A stretch of DNA of 64,000 nucleotides from JBBPYC01 sp965218765 (GCA_965218765.1 CBDCLU010000002.1:1054001-1118000); one strand, 5' to 3'; counted from the first letter of the stretch, positions 1 to 10,800 are shown. The notes: generated from the sequence alone by a model not told the origin. Numbers and translations are program-made.

Positions 1-2
1 AC

Positions 3-776
3 ATCGCATCCGCGTTCGTGCTGCTGATGCGCGCACTCGATCTGCCGGCGCGCGTGGTGACCGGCTATCAAGGCGCGGAACGCAACGCGGTCGATGGCTT
101 CTGGGTGGTGCGCAACAGCGATGCGCATGCCTGGGCCGAAGTCTGGATGCCGCAGCGCGGCTGGGTGCGCGTAGACCCGACCGCTGCCGTGGCGCCCGAC
201 CGCATCGCGCAGGCCACGCGGCTGCGCTCGCCGGACGGTGCGATGGCCGGCATGTTCGCAGCCGTCAGCCCGGGCCTGGCGACGCAGCTGCGCGCGGCCT
301 GGGACGCACTCAACAACGGCTGGAACCAGTGGGTGCTCAACTACACGCAAAACCGCCAGCTGAACCTGTTGCGACGGCTCGGTTTCACGGCACCGAGCTG
401 GGAGGACCTGGGCCGGGTATTGCTCGGCATCATGGTGATCGCGTCGCTCGCCGCATCGGCGTGGGCGATCTGGGACCGCCGGCAGCACGATCCCTGGCTG
501 CGATTGCTGAACCAGGTGCGCCGGCGAGTGGTTGCAGCCGGCGTGCCGGCGTCGCAGAGCGCGCCGCCGCGCGAGCTTGCGTCGGGCCTCGCGGCACTAC
601 CGGGTGTGAATTCACAAAGCGCGGTGCAGGCATTGCAGGCGCTGCTTTTGCAGCTGGAGGCGCAGCGGTATGCGCCTGCTGGCGGTCCGGGGCTGGGTAC
701 ACTGAAGCGCGCGTTTGCCCGCTTTGACTGGTCCATGCTGTCGGCTGCAAGTCGACTGCGTTCCGTTCGTTCCTGA
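3..776 (+). CDS. TgpA-like membrane transglutaminase, C-terminal part
   Basis: This is the 3' part of a gene that enters from outside the window, with the reading frame open from base 3. The first residues (IASAFVLLMRALDLPARVV) are what normally follows the catalytic Cys of a transglutaminase-like fold, so the Cys lies just upstream. The catalytic His (HAWAEVW, near base 126) and Asp (RVDPTAAV, near base 174) are visible. After the core come a membrane helix (bases ~414-474) and a cytoplasmic tail resembling DUF4129. This order matches the TgpA/DUF3488 family, inner-membrane proteins with a periplasmic transglutaminase domain; their substrate is not settled. The stop codon shares one base with the start of the next gene, so the two are probably co-transcribed. 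Confidence 0.85.
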   Translation: MASAFVLLMRALDLPARVVTGYQGAERNAVDGFWVVRNSDAHAWAEVWMPQRGWVRVDPTAAVAPDRIAQATRLRSPDGAMAGMFAAVSPGLATQLRAAWDALNNGWNQWVLNYTQNRQLNLLRRLGFTAPSWEDLGRVLLGIMVIASLAASAWAIWDRRQHDPWLRLLNQVRRRVVAAGVPASQSAPPRELASGLAALPGVNSQSAVQALQALLLQLEAQRYAPAGGPGLGTLKRAFARFDWSMLSAASRLRSVRS

Positions 777-1858
777 TGCCGCTGCTGCTTCGCTTGTCCC
801 GCCTGCCTTTCCTCTCGACGGCCGCGCTGCTGGTGCTGACCGGCGCTGTGCAGGCGCAAACGCCCGCCGGCCTGCCGCTGCAAGCGCCTTCGGTGCAGGA
901 CGCCACACCGTTTGCGGCAATCGCCGAGCGCTTTGCTGTCGATCTGTCGGTCCGGCGCGGGCTCGATCCGGTCTGGGTGTCGCAGATGTTGGCACAGGCC
1001 GAGTTGCTCCCGGCCGTGCAACGCCTGATGCTGCCGGGTGCACCCGCACGGGCGAAAGATTGGCAGGCGTATCGCGCTCGTTTCATCCAGCCGGTGCGCA
1101 TCCGCGCGGGCGTTTCGTTCTGGCAGGAGAACCGGGCGCTATTGGAACGTGCGCAAGCGCGCTGGGGCGTTCCGGCATCGGTGATCGCCGGCATCCTCGG
1201 CGTGGAAACCGGGTTCGGCCAGAACATGGGCAGTTTTCGCGTGCTCGATGCGCTTGCCACGCTCGCATTCGACTTTCCGTCCGAGCACCCGCGCGCGGCC
1301 GCGCGGCAGGCTTATTTCGCGGGCGAGCTTGAGAGTTTCCTCGTGCAGGCGGCTGAACAAGGATTCGACCCGCTCGCGCGGCTCGGCAGCTATGCGGGGG
1401 CGATGGGCATGCCGCAGTTCATGCCGAGCAGCCAGCAACGCTTTGCCGTCGATTTCGATGGCGACGGCCGGATCGATCTGTATGGCAGCGCAGCGGATGC
1501 GATCGGCTCGGTCGCCAGCTACCTGCAGGCGCATGGCTGGCAGCGTGGCGTGGCACCGTTCTATCAGGTGCTGCTGAATGCGGAGCGCGCAGCGGACAAG
1601 GCTGCGCTGCTCGCACCCGACATCCTGCCGACTTTCACGCCGCAGCAGTTCAGCGATCGCGGCGCAATCCTCTGGGGTGATGCCGTGAATTACGAAGGCA
1701 AGCTCGCACTGGTCGAGCTTGAAAACGGCGCTGCGCCGCCGCAGTATGTGGCCGGCACCGCCAACTTCTATGCGGTCACGCGCTACAACCAGAGCAGCTA
1801 TTACGCGATGGCTGTGATCGAACTCGGCTGTGAGATCGAAAGCGCGCTCGGTTCCTGA
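776..1858 (+). CDS. mltB: Lytic murein transglycosylase B (GH103)
   Basis: A 360-residue protein with a signal peptide (hydrophobic residues ~10-27, cleavage near VQAQ). It has no lipobox, unlike classical E. coli MltB. The family signature GVETGFGQN carries the catalytic Glu (about residue 144), followed by RVLDALATLAFDFP and the substrate-cleft segment GAMGMPQFMPSS, all typical of MltB/SltB. These enzymes cleave the MurNAc-GlcNAc bond of peptidoglycan non-hydrolytically in the periplasm, giving 1,6-anhydro-muropeptides. The ATG overlaps the stop codon of the upstream TgpA-like gene by one base, which fixes the start and suggests translational coupling. Length is normal and the protein looks intact. 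Confidence 0.93.
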   Translation: MPLLLRLSRLPFLSTAALLVLTGAVQAQTPAGLPLQAPSVQDATPFAAIAERFAVDLSVRRGLDPVWVSQMLAQAELLPAVQRLMLPGAPARAKDWQAYRARFIQPVRIRAGVSFWQENRALLERAQARWGVPASVIAGILGVETGFGQNMGSFRVLDALATLAFDFPSEHPRAAARQAYFAGELESFLVQAAEQGFDPLARLGSYAGAMGMPQFMPSSQQRFAVDFDGDGRIDLYGSAADAIGSVASYLQAHGWQRGVAPFYQVLLNAERAADKAALLAPDILPTFTPQQFSDRGAILWGDAVNYEGKLALVELENGAAPPQYVAGTANFYAVTRYNQSSYYAMAVIELGCEIESALGS

Positions 1859-1978
1859 TTCATTCGTGCATTTTTGCCGCGGCCGAGCGGCACCGCGCGC
1901 CTAGCATGAGGACCTGTTCTTCCTCATCTTTTCCAACCGCCCGCGTTTTATTGCATCAGCGGCAAACCGAAAGCGCTC

Positions 1979-2500
1979 ATGGACGTCTCATCCGCACTCA
2001 GCGTCAGCTGGCCCGTCATCCTGGTCTGCCTCATTGCGATCGGCGCGCTTGCCTGGAGCATGAAATCATCGGCCGCCGCGCTGCGCGCCTCGCTCGACCA
2101 GCTCGCCGGCGCGCAGGCGCAACTCAACGGCAAGATCGCCGATGTCGATCAGCAGCTCAAGCAAGTCGGCAGCGGCCATACTGAGCTGCTGGAACGCATC
2201 GCGAGTTGCGAACGCTCAGTGCAGCAGGCGGCAGGCGGCACATCATCGGGCAAGACGACCGCGGACGACGGCGGCGTGGTCGAGGTGTCGGCCGAATCGA
2301 TGCAGCGGTTCGATGCGGCCAGTCAGGCGCTCACGCAACTGGCGCAGGAACTCGGCGGCTTCGATGCCCGGCAGGCCGAAAACTGGCAGCGCATCAAGGG
2401 TGATCTGGAAGAGCAGAGTTTCCATCTGCAGCGCGTGCAGCAGCACGTTGATCGGCTATTTGCGGGCGCCGCGGTGCCGGTTGCAGAACATCAGGTCTGA
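1979..2500 (+). CDS. Membrane-anchored coiled-coil protein, unknown
   Basis: I do not recognise a named family. The 173-residue product has one N-terminal membrane helix (about residues 10-27, WPVILVCLIAIGALAW). A long Ala/Gln/Leu-rich stretch follows with heptad-like spacing (about residues 30-80 and 105-160), typical of a coiled coil. A short low-complexity linker (AAGGTSSGKTTADDGG) separates the two halves. The layout is like a small bitopic envelope or scaffolding protein with the coil on one side of the membrane. It lies alone, 120 bases after mltB and convergent with the alpha-E gene. Codon use looks like the neighbours, so it is probably a real chromosomal gene. Confidence 0.6.
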   Translation: MDVSSALSVSWPVILVCLIAIGALAWSMKSSAAALRASLDQLAGAQAQLNGKIADVDQQLKQVGSGHTELLERIASCERSVQQAAGGTSSGKTTADDGGVVEVSAESMQRFDAASQALTQLAQELGGFDARQAENWQRIKGDLEEQSFHLQRVQQHVDRLFAGAAVPVAEHQV

Positions 2501-2549
2501 CGCCCGTCCAGGTTTGGAGGCTGACTGCCGCCATGCATCGCGCCGGCGG

Positions 2550-3503
2550 CTAAACCGGCACCAGAAACTCGCGGCTGATCTGGCCGCCGAGTTCATTCAC
2601 CCGGTCCAGAAACTGCGTCAAGTATGCATGCAGCCCGGTCGCCAGAATCTCGTCGATGCGACCGAACTGCAGGTCTGCGCGCAGCCGGCCCGCGCGGCGC
2701 AGGCTCTCGCTGGTGCGGTTGCTCGTGACCTGATCGAGATTCGTTACCACTTCCGTCACGCTCGAATGCAGTGAGCGCGGCATGTCGGGCCGCAGGATCA
2801 GCAACTGTGCGACGCGCTCGGGCTTGATCACGTCACGGTACACCTTGCGGTAGATCTCGAACCCCGAGACACTGCGCAGCACCGCGCTCCAGTGATAGAA
2901 ATCGTATTCCTGCCCTTTGTCGCTGACAGCGCCGAAGAACTCGCCTTGCAGCGCATGGAACTTCACGTCGAGCAGCCGCGCGGTGTTGTCGGCGCGCTCG
3001 AGGAACGTGCCAATGCGCACGAAATAAAACGATTCGTCGGCCAGCATGGTGCCCAAGGTGACACCGCGCGACAGGTGCGAGCGGAACTTGACCCAATCGA
3101 AGAACTGGCCCGGATCGCGCTCGAATTCGCCTGAGCGCAGCATCCGGTTCACGTCGAGCCAGGTCGCATTCAACGTCTCCCATACTTCCGTCGTCAAGGT
3201 GCCGCGCACCGCGCGCGCGTTCTCCCGCGCCGAACGCAGACACGAGACGATCGAGGATGGATTCGACTCGTCCTTCACCATGAAGTCCATCACGCCCTGC
3301 GGCGTCACATCGCCATGCTGCGCCTTGTAGCTGGCCAACAGTTCGCTGATCGACAACACGCCCTGCCAGCCGAGCTCCGCGGCCATCGACGGCTGCGGCA
3401 ACATCTCGGTCTGGTAGTTCACATCGAGCATGCGCGCGGTGTTCTCGGCCCGCTCGGTATAGCGCGCCATCCAGAACAGGTGATCGGCAGTACGGCTCAG
3501 CAT
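2550..3503 (-). CDS. Alpha-E domain protein (DUF403)
   Basis: An all-helical protein of 317 residues beginning MLSRTADHLFWMARYTERAENTARML, the hallmark N-terminus of the alpha-E domain. Further family features are the RSARENARAVRG segment and the LERADNTARLLDVK repeat. The ATG at 3503 is preferred because GAGAGG lies 7-8 bases upstream and the upstream gene ends only 4 bases before it; an in-frame TTG at 3518 is less likely. Alpha-E proteins are encoded next to, or fused with, circularly permuted ATP-grasp ligases and transglutaminase-like proteins. Comparative genomics has predicted a peptide-bond-forming, possibly protein-tagging, system, but the biochemical role is unproven. Here it is the second gene of a two-gene operon with the ATP-grasp at 3508-5034. 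Confidence 0.9.
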   Translation of the reverse strand: MLSRTADHLFWMARYTERAENTARMLDVNYQTEMLPQPSMAAELGWQGVLSISELLASYKAQHGDVTPQGVMDFMVKDESNPSSIVSCLRSARENARAVRGTLTTEVWETLNATWLDVNRMLRSGEFERDPGQFFDWVKFRSHLSRGVTLGTMLADESFYFVRIGTFLERADNTARLLDVKFHALQGEFFGAVSDKGQEYDFYHWSAVLRSVSGFEIYRKVYRDVIKPERVAQLLILRPDMPRSLHSSVTEVVTNLDQVTSNRTSESLRRAGRLRADLQFGRIDEILATGLHAYLTQFLDRVNELGGQISREFLVPV

Positions 3504-3507
3504 TGCA

Positions 3508-5034
3508 TCACCTCTCAAGAATCCAGGTGTCCTTGGTGCCGCCGCCCTGCGACGAATTCACCACCAGCGAGCCCTGTTTCAGCGCGACCCGCGTCAGCCC
3601 GCCCGGCGCCAGCATGACTTTCTTGCCCGACAGCACGAACGGGCGCAGGTCGATATGACGCGGCGCGATGCCGGCATCCACGAACGTCGGGCAGCTCGAC
3701 AGCGACAACGTCGGCTGCGCGATATAGCGCGCCGGATCGGCCTGCACCGCTTGCCGGAACTGTGCGATCTCGGCCGCGGTCGATGCCGGCCCGATCAGCA
3801 TGCCGTAGCCGCCCGCGCCATGCACTTCCTTCACCACCAGGTCCTGCAGGTTCGCCAGCGTGTATTTCAGGTCTTCCGCGTTGCGGCACATGTAGGTCGG
3901 CACGTTGTTCAGGATCGGCTTTTCGCCGAGATAGAACTCGATCATCTTCGGCACGTACGGGTAGATCGACTTGTCGTCCGCCACGCCGGTGCCGACCGCA
4001 TTGCAAAGCGCCACGTTGCCCGCGCGGTACGCTTCCATCAGGCCTTCGCAGCCCAGCGATGAATCCGCGCGGAACACCTGCGGGTCGAGGAAGTCGTCAT
4101 CCACGCGCCGGTAGATCACGTCGACCCGCTCCGGCCCGCGCGTGGTGCGCATGTAGAGAAACTTGTCCTTCACGAACAGGTCCTGGCCTTCCACCAGCTC
4201 TACGCCCATCTGCTGCGCGAGGAACGCGTGCTCGAAATAGGCGCTGTTGTACATGCCCGGTGTCAGCACCACCACGGTGGGTTCGGCAGTCGCCGGCGGC
4301 GCCGCGTCGCGCAGGGTCTCCAGCAGCAGGTCCGGGTAATGCGCAACCGGTGCGATCCGGTGCTGGTTGAACAGCTCCGGGAACAGCCGCATCATCATCT
4401 TGCGGTTTTCCAGCATGTAGCTGACGCCGCTGGGCACGCGCAGGTTGTCTTCCAGAACGTAATAAATGCCCTCGCCCGACGGCGTCGGTGCACGCACGAT
4501 GTCGATGCCGGCGATCGCCGAATAGACCTGGTTCGGGATGTCCACGCCCATCATTTGCGGGCGGAACTGGGTGTTGTGCTCGATCTGCTGGCGCGGCACG
4601 ATGCCGGCGCGCAGGATTTCCTGGTCGTGGTAGACGTCGTGCAGGAAGCGGTTCAGCGCCGTCACACGCTGTACCAGGCCGCGTTCCATGCTGGCCCACT
4701 CATTGGCTGGGATCACGCGCGGGATCAGGTCGAACGGAATGAGCCGCTCGGTGCCCGCGCCGTCCTCGTCCTTCGCACCATACACCGCGAACGTGATGCC
4801 GACTCGGCGGAAGATCACTTCGGCTTCTTCGCGCCGCGCACGCATGACCTCGTCGCTCTGCCGCTGCAGCCACTGCGCATAACCGCGGTAATGCGTGCGC
4901 ACCGCCGTGGTGGCATCGATGCCCGTCCGCGACTGGGCCTGGCTTTGAGATGACACCGACCGCGCGTTCGCCTCGGCGGTGCCGGAGCCGGAGCCGTAAT
5001 CCGCGTGCGTGTACATCTCGTCGAACTTCTGCAT
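3508..5034 (-). CDS. Circularly permuted ATP-grasp protein (DUF404/DUF407)
   Basis: A 508-residue stand-alone circularly permuted ATP-grasp protein. Recognisable family stretches are QQIEHNTQFRPQMMGVD, LEDNLRVPSGVSYMLENR, LTPGMYNSAYFEHAFLA, YRRVDDDFLDPQVF, VKEVHGAGGYGMLIGP and LRPFVLSG. They contain the Lys, Asp/Glu and Gly-rich elements expected for ATP and metal binding. ATP-grasp enzymes join a carboxylate to an amine or thiol via an acyl-phosphate; the substrates of this family are not known. The start is placed at ATG 5034 (MQKFDEMYTH), with GGAGG about 12 bases upstream; the longer in-frame extension has no family similarity. It is directly followed by the alpha-E gene and is a paralogue of the N-terminal half of the fusion at 11322-13949. 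Confidence 0.92.
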   Translation of the reverse strand: MQKFDEMYTHADYGSGSGTAEANARSVSSQSQAQSRTGIDATTAVRTHYRGYAQWLQRQSDEVMRARREEAEVIFRRVGITFAVYGAKDEDGAGTERLIPFDLIPRVIPANEWASMERGLVQRVTALNRFLHDVYHDQEILRAGIVPRQQIEHNTQFRPQMMGVDIPNQVYSAIAGIDIVRAPTPSGEGIYYVLEDNLRVPSGVSYMLENRKMMMRLFPELFNQHRIAPVAHYPDLLLETLRDAAPPATAEPTVVVLTPGMYNSAYFEHAFLAQQMGVELVEGQDLFVKDKFLYMRTTRGPERVDVIYRRVDDDFLDPQVFRADSSLGCEGLMEAYRAGNVALCNAVGTGVADDKSIYPYVPKMIEFYLGEKPILNNVPTYMCRNAEDLKYTLANLQDLVVKEVHGAGGYGMLIGPASTAAEIAQFRQAVQADPARYIAQPTLSLSSCPTFVDAGIAPRHIDLRPFVLSGKKVMLAPGGLTRVALKQGSLVVNSSQGGGTKDTWILER

Positions 5035-5115
5035 GGGAACTATTCGCCTCCGTGGGAAAGAGCATAGCAACATGCGAGCCAGTGGCGCCGTCGCAGGTCC
5101 CGCCAGGCGCGTGGC

Positions 5116-7578
5116 TCAAGGCTCCGATGGCGGCGCGCGATGGCGCCAGTAGCGCGGGGTTTCGATCCGCTCGCAGCGCATCCGCTGCGGCTCGGCAGAG
5201 CGCCATAGCGCCGCACCACAATGGGTCGAATCGACGATTTCGATCCCGCGCGCCTGCAACCGTGCCAGCACCGGCGCAGCCGGATGGCCGTAGCGATTGC
5301 GATAGCCCGCCTGCACCACCGCGAAGCGAGGATGCACCGCCGAGAGGAATGCTTCGCTGCTGGATGTCTTGCTGCCGTGGTGCGGCACCAGCAGCCAGTC
5401 GGCAGCCAGCCGATCGGCCTGCAGCGCGGTGGCCAGCCGCGCTTCCTGCGGCCGCTCGATGTCGCCGGTCAGCAGCGCGGTCTGGACGCCATTGCTCACG
5501 CGCAGCACGCAGCTGAGCCAGTTCGGCCTCGGCGTACCAGCGTAGTCGCTGCCCAGCGGATGGAGCAGTTCGAAATGCACGCCGTCCCAGTCCCATTGCT
5601 GGCCGGCCTCGCAGCGGCGGCTCGAGCGCCCGGCACGCAGCGGATGGTCTGCAGCGATCGAACTCAGCAGCGCCAGCCCAGGCTCGCGTGCCAGCAGCGC
5701 CGCGGCGCCGCCGGTGTGGTCGCTGTCGCTGTGACTCAGCACCAGCAGATCAAGCCGCTCGCCGCTCGCCTGCAGCAGTGGCGCCAGCACCCGGCTGCCG
5801 GCGTCGCTGTCGCTCGAATAACGCGGGCCCGCGTCATACAGCAGCCCATGCGTCGCGGTGCGCACCAGCACCGCGTTGCCCTGGCCGATGTCAGCGGCAA
5901 GCAGTTCGAACTGGCCGGGCACGGGCCGCGGCAGTTGCCAGAGCACCCACGGCAGCAACAGCGGCAGCCCGAGCAACCGCAAGCTCCAGGGCAGCCGAAG
6001 CATCAGCAGCAGGCCGCCGACCAAGGCGGCGGCGCTGGTCCAGCCGTCCGCACTGGCGAGCGTGACCGTTGCAAACGGCAGTTGCGCAAGCCATTCGAGC
6101 CAGCCGCTCAGCAGTTGCACCGCAAACGCAGCGAGGCTCCAGATCGGCGCGAACAGCACGCCTGCGAGCGCCAATGGCGTCACCACCAGCGTGACCCAGG
6201 GAATCGCGAGCAGATTGGCCGGCAGTCCGACCAGCGAGAGCTGGTTGAACAACAGCAGGGTCAGCGGCGCCAGCGCCAGCGTGATCATCGCCTGCACGGT
6301 TGCCAAACGGCGCAACCCTTGCCAAGTTTTTGAGATAAAACCGGCTGATGCGCTGGTCCCACCTGCATCATGTGCTCCCAAATCCGTAGCAAACAGAATG
6401 CCGACCGCGGCGAAGCTGAGCCAGAAGCCGGCTTGCGTGAGTGCCCACGGATCGACCAGCAGCACCGCCGCGCACGCGGTCAACAGCAGCTGCGGCCAGG
6501 GCCAGCGCCGGCCCGACGCGCGCAGCAGCGACGCCGTCACGAGCATCAGCACGGTGCGCTGCGCAGGCACACCCCAGCCGCTGAAGAGCGCGTATCCGGT
6601 CGCCAGCAGCAGCCCGCCGAGCAGCGCGGCCTGCGGCGCCGGCACCCACCTGCACAGCACCGCCGAGCGCCGCCACAGCCAGCCAACCAGCCCCACCGCG
6701 ACCCACGCGAACATCGTGATGTGCAGGCCCGAAATGCTCATCAGATGCGCGACGCCGGTGGCGCGGAACACGTTCCAGTCGGCGCGCTCGATCGCAGCCT
6801 GGTCGCCGGTCACGAGCGCGGCCAGGATGCCCGCTGCATGCCGGTCCGGCACGTGAGCGAGGATCGCATCGCGCGCCCGCTGACGCGCCTGTTCGATGCC
6901 GTGGCGAGAGGTGCGCGCAAGCAGCCTGGCGTCCGTCGCGTTCTGATGCGCGCGCACGTAGCCGCTCGCCTGCACGCCTTGCTGCCAGAACCAGAGCTCG
7001 CTGTCGAAACCGTGCGGATTCACATTGCCGTGCGGTGCTTTCAGCCGCACCGGCAACGCCCAGCGCTCGCCGGCATGCAGGGTCGGCGGCGGGTCGGCGG
7101 CCGGGGAAGCTCGCGTGGGCTGCACGTCGAACAATCCGCCTTGCATGTACCAGCTGAGCAGCAGCCGCCTGGGCACGCGTACCGGCATGCCGTCGCGCCG
7201 GGCCGATTCGGGCACGAACAGGAAGCGCTGGCCGAGATCGCTTTGCTGCGGCATTGCAGCCACCAGACCGACCAGTTGCAGATCAACGCCTTCCAGCGCC
7301 GGATCGAGCAGGTCCCGTTGCTGTGCATCGGCACGCGAGCCGGCAGCCGCGAATCCGAACGTTGCAAACGCCAGCAGCAGCACGAGCCAACGCAACGGAC
7401 CGGCCCTGCGCCAGCGCAGCAGCACAAGCGTCGCGCCAGAAGCGCCGATCAGCCCAAAGTAGGCGTTCAGCTGCCACAGTTGCGGCTGCTGCATCTGCAG
7501 CGCCGTGCCCAGCACGAAGCCAAGCGGGATGGCCGCCAGCGCGCCAGCACGCAGGAAAGAGGACTGTGCCGGCGGCAT
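5116..7578 (-). CDS. comEC: ComEC/Rec2 DNA-uptake channel with metallo-beta-lactamase domain
   Basis: An 820-residue polytopic inner-membrane protein with the usual three parts. They are an N-terminal DUF4131-type region with membrane helices, the Competence domain (signature HLMSISGLHITMFAWVAVG, around residue 280), and a C-terminal metallo-beta-lactamase-like domain. That domain has ADIGQGNAVLVR and the metal-binding SHSDSDHTGG at about residues 612-620. ComEC transports single-stranded DNA across the inner membrane during natural transformation. The ATG at 7578 is used because a much longer upstream open frame is only the antisense of the DUF2126 gene. All expected regions are present, so the gene appears intact. 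It separates the two ATP-grasp/alpha-E modules and is divergent from the second. Confidence 0.93.
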   Translation of the reverse strand: MPPAQSSFLRAGALAAIPLGFVLGTALQMQQPQLWQLNAYFGLIGASGATLVLLRWRRAGPLRWLVLLLAFATFGFAAAGSRADAQQRDLLDPALEGVDLQLVGLVAAMPQQSDLGQRFLFVPESARRDGMPVRVPRRLLLSWYMQGGLFDVQPTRASPAADPPPTLHAGERWALPVRLKAPHGNVNPHGFDSELWFWQQGVQASGYVRAHQNATDARLLARTSRHGIEQARQRARDAILAHVPDRHAAGILAALVTGDQAAIERADWNVFRATGVAHLMSISGLHITMFAWVAVGLVGWLWRRSAVLCRWVPAPQAALLGGLLLATGYALFSGWGVPAQRTVLMLVTASLLRASGRRWPWPQLLLTACAAVLLVDPWALTQAGFWLSFAAVGILFATDLGAHDAGGTSASAGFISKTWQGLRRLATVQAMITLALAPLTLLLFNQLSLVGLPANLLAIPWVTLVVTPLALAGVLFAPIWSLAAFAVQLLSGWLEWLAQLPFATVTLASADGWTSAAALVGGLLLMLRLPWSLRLLGLPLLLPWVLWQLPRPVPGQFELLAADIGQGNAVLVRTATHGLLYDAGPRYSSDSDAGSRVLAPLLQASGERLDLLVLSHSDSDHTGGAAALLAREPGLALLSSIAADHPLRAGRSSRRCEAGQQWDWDGVHFELLHPLGSDYAGTPRPNWLSCVLRVSNGVQTALLTGDIERPQEARLATALQADRLAADWLLVPHHGSKTSSSEAFLSAVHPRFAVVQAGYRNRYGHPAAPVLARLQARGIEIVDSTHCGAALWRSAEPQRMRCERIETPRYWRHRAPPSEP

Positions 7579-7827
7579 CGCGGGAATGCTAGCGGCGCAC
7601 CTGCCCGCCTGCCAGGCCGGATCGGTGCCACCGGGTGCGTTGTTCGTGACGCTGTTGGCGCGGGAGTTGCTTGAAAAAGATGACTTGCTAGTATCAAGCT
7701 CGGCATCGATTCCGATCCATCGCACCGGTCGACCCGAAGTTGAGAATGTTCGCCGCCCGCCCGGGGGCGTCTGTCTGAGCTGCCTTCGCCATTCATCTGC
7801 AACGCATAAAAAACAAACGCAACCGCC
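7579..7827. promoter_or_regulatory. Divergent intergenic region between comEC and the transglutaminase operon
   Basis: 249 bases between two divergent starts must hold the promoters of comEC (leftward) and of the transglutaminase/ATP-grasp operon (rightward). The stretch is relatively AT-rich near 7675-7700 and 7805-7825, but I cannot name clear -35/-10 pairs or an operator. Confidence 0.4.
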
Positions 7828-10800
7828 ATGTCGATCCACGCCGCGCTGCACCACGTCACCAGCTATCAATACGACCGGCCGGTCCGTCTCGGGCCGCAGG
7901 TGGTGCGGCTGCGACCGGCGCCGCACTGCCGCAGCAACGTGATCTCGTACTCGCTGCAGATCGAACCGGCCGGGCATTTCGTGAACTGGCAGCAGGACCC
8001 GTTTGCGAACTGGCAGGCGCGGCTCGTGTTCCCGGACAAGGTCACGATGTTCAAGGTCACGGTGGACCTGGTGGTCGAGATGGCGGTCTACAACCCGTTC
8101 GATTTCTTCCTGGAGCCATACGCGGAAGAATTTCCGTTCAGCTACGAGCCGGCGCTCGGCGAGGAGCTCGCGCCCTATCTCGTGCTGGAGCCGATCACGC
8201 CGAAGGTCGCGCACTACCTGACGCAGGTGAACCAGCAGCCGCAGCGCACGATCGACTTCCTGGTCGGCATCAACCGACAAGTCGCCGGCGACATCCAATA
8301 TCTGATCCGGCTCGAACCCGGCATTCAGACGCCCGAGCAGACGCTGGAGCTGGCCAGTGGTTCCTGCCGCGACTCGGGCTGGCTGCTGGTGCAGCTGTTG
8401 CGCCGGCTCGGACTCGCCGCGCGCTTCGTCTCCGGCTATTTGATCCAGCTCACGCCGGATGTGAAGGCGCTCGACGGCCCGAGCGGCACCACGGTGGATT
8501 TCACCGATTTGCACGCCTGGTGCGAGGTGTATCTGCCCGGCGCTGGCTGGGTCGGCCTCGATGCGACCTCCGGGCTGCTCGCCGGTGAAGGCCACATCCC
8601 GCTCGCCTGCACGCCGACGCCGTCCGGCGCTGCGCCGATCGAAGGCGTGGTGGACGACGCCGAAGTCGTGTTCGGCCATGAAATGTCGGTCTCGCGGCTG
8701 TACGAATCGCCGCGCGTGACAAAGCCCTACACCGAAGAGCAGTGGGCGGCCGTGCTGGCGCTTGGGCACCAGGTCGATGCCGAACTGGACGCGAACGACG
8801 TGCGCCTCACGATGGGCGGCGAGCCGACCTTCGTCTGCGTGACCGATCGCGACGCGCCCGAATGGAACACTGCCGCGTTGGGCCCGACCAAGCGCGGATA
8901 CGCGACCGAACTGGTCAAAAAACTGCGCGCCGAATACGGCCAGGGCGGCTTCCTGCATTTCGGTCAGGGCAAGTGGTACCCGGGCGAGCAACTGCCGCGC
9001 TGGGCGCTGTCGATCTGCTGGCGCGCGGATGGCCAGCCGATCTGGCACGACCCCGATCTGTTCGCCGACGAGCGCGTGCCGAGCCATTACGACAGCAGCG
9101 ACGCCGAACGCTTCATCCGCCTGCTGTCGAAAAAGCTGGGCCTCGAAGCCGACAGCGTGATGCCCGCGTACGAGGACGCCTGGTACTACCTCTGGCGCGA
9201 ACGCCGGCTGCCGGTGAACGTGGATCCGTTCGACGCGAAGCTCGACGACGAACTGGAGCGCGCCCGGCTGCGCCGCGTGTTCGGCCAAAAGCTCGATGCG
9301 GCGATCGGTTATGCGCTGCCGCTGAAAGCCGACCCGGAGGCGGACGGTGCGGTCTGGAGCACCGGCCACTGGTTTTTGCGCGACGAGCGGCTCTACCTGC
9401 TGCCCGGCGATTCCCCGATGGGCTACCGGCTGCCGCTCGATTCGCTTCCCTGGGCGAACGAGGCGGACCGCAACTACTTCATCGAACAGGACCCGTTCGT
9501 GCCGCAGCCGCCGCTGGTCGAAGCGCCGGTGCTGCATGCGCGTTATGCAGACCAGTCAAGCGACGACGTCGGCGGTGTCACGAGCGTGGCCGCTGGCGCC
9601 GGCGCGCCGCCGCAAGCGCTGGCCGACAGCCTCGAGCGGACGCCGAAGCGTGGCGAGTCGGCGCACTGGATCACGCGCGGCGCGCTCTGTGTGGAAGCGC
9701 GCGACCCGAGCCGCGCAAACGGGCCGGAAGCAGAACTGGCAGGCCAGTCGAGCCGCGCGCTCTATGTCTTCATGCCGCCTGCGTCGCGGCTCGAGGATTA
9801 CCTCGAACTCGTCACCGCGGTCGAAGCCACCGCACGCGAGCTGAAAGTCAAGATCGTGCTGGAAGGCTACTCGCCGCCGCGGGATCCGCGCCTGAAAATC
9901 CTGCAGGTCACGCCCGACCCCGGCGTGATCGAAGTCAACATCCACCCGGCGAAAAACTGGACCGAGCTGGTCGAGCACACCGAATTTCTCTATCAGGCTG
10001 CGTTCGAGACCCGCCTGTCGGCCGAGAAATTCATGACCGACGGGCGGCATACCGGCACCGGCGGCGGCAACCACTTCGTGATGGGCGGCGCCACCCCGGC
10101 CGACAGCCCGTTCCTGCGCAAGCCCGAACTGCTGGCCAGTCTGCTCACCTACTGGCAGAACCATCCGTCGCTGTCCTATCTGTTTTCCGGCATGTTCATC
10201 GGCCCGACCAGCCAGGCGCCGAGGGTCGATGAAGCACGCAACGATCAGGTCTACGAACTCGAGATCGCGCTGCACGAGATCGCGCGCAGCCGCGCCGAGC
10301 ATGGCGAAGCGATGCCCGCTTGGGCTGTCGATCGCAGCCTGCGCAACGTGCTGGTCGACGTGACCGGCAACACGCACCGAAGCGAGTTCTGCATCGACAA
10401 GATGTATTCGCCCGACTCGAGCACCGGCCGGCTCGGCCTGCTGGAGCTGCGCGCATTCGAGATGCCGCCGCATGCGCGCATGAGCATCGCGCAGCAACTG
10501 CTGCTGCGCGCGCTGATCGCGCGCTTCTGGCAGCAGCCGCTGACAGCGCCGCTGACGCGCTGGGGCACCGAGCTGCACGACCGCTTTTTGCTGCCGACGT
10601 TCGTCAAGCTCGACTTCGCCGACGTGATTCAGGACCTGCGCGATGCCGGCTATGCGTTCGATGCCGAGTGGTTCGCGCCGCACTTCGAATTCCGCTTTCC
10701 GCTGGTCGGCTCGTTCGCGGTGCGCGGCGTCTCGGTGGAACTGCGCAACGCGCTTGAGCCCTGGCATGTGATGGGCGAGGAAGGCACGTCCGGCGGCACC

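Noticed and set aside
7579..9537. Long N-terminal extension of the comEC frame (minus strand)
   Set aside because: It is the antisense of the DUF2126 gene, has no similarity to ComEC, and ComEC homology starts near ATG 7578.
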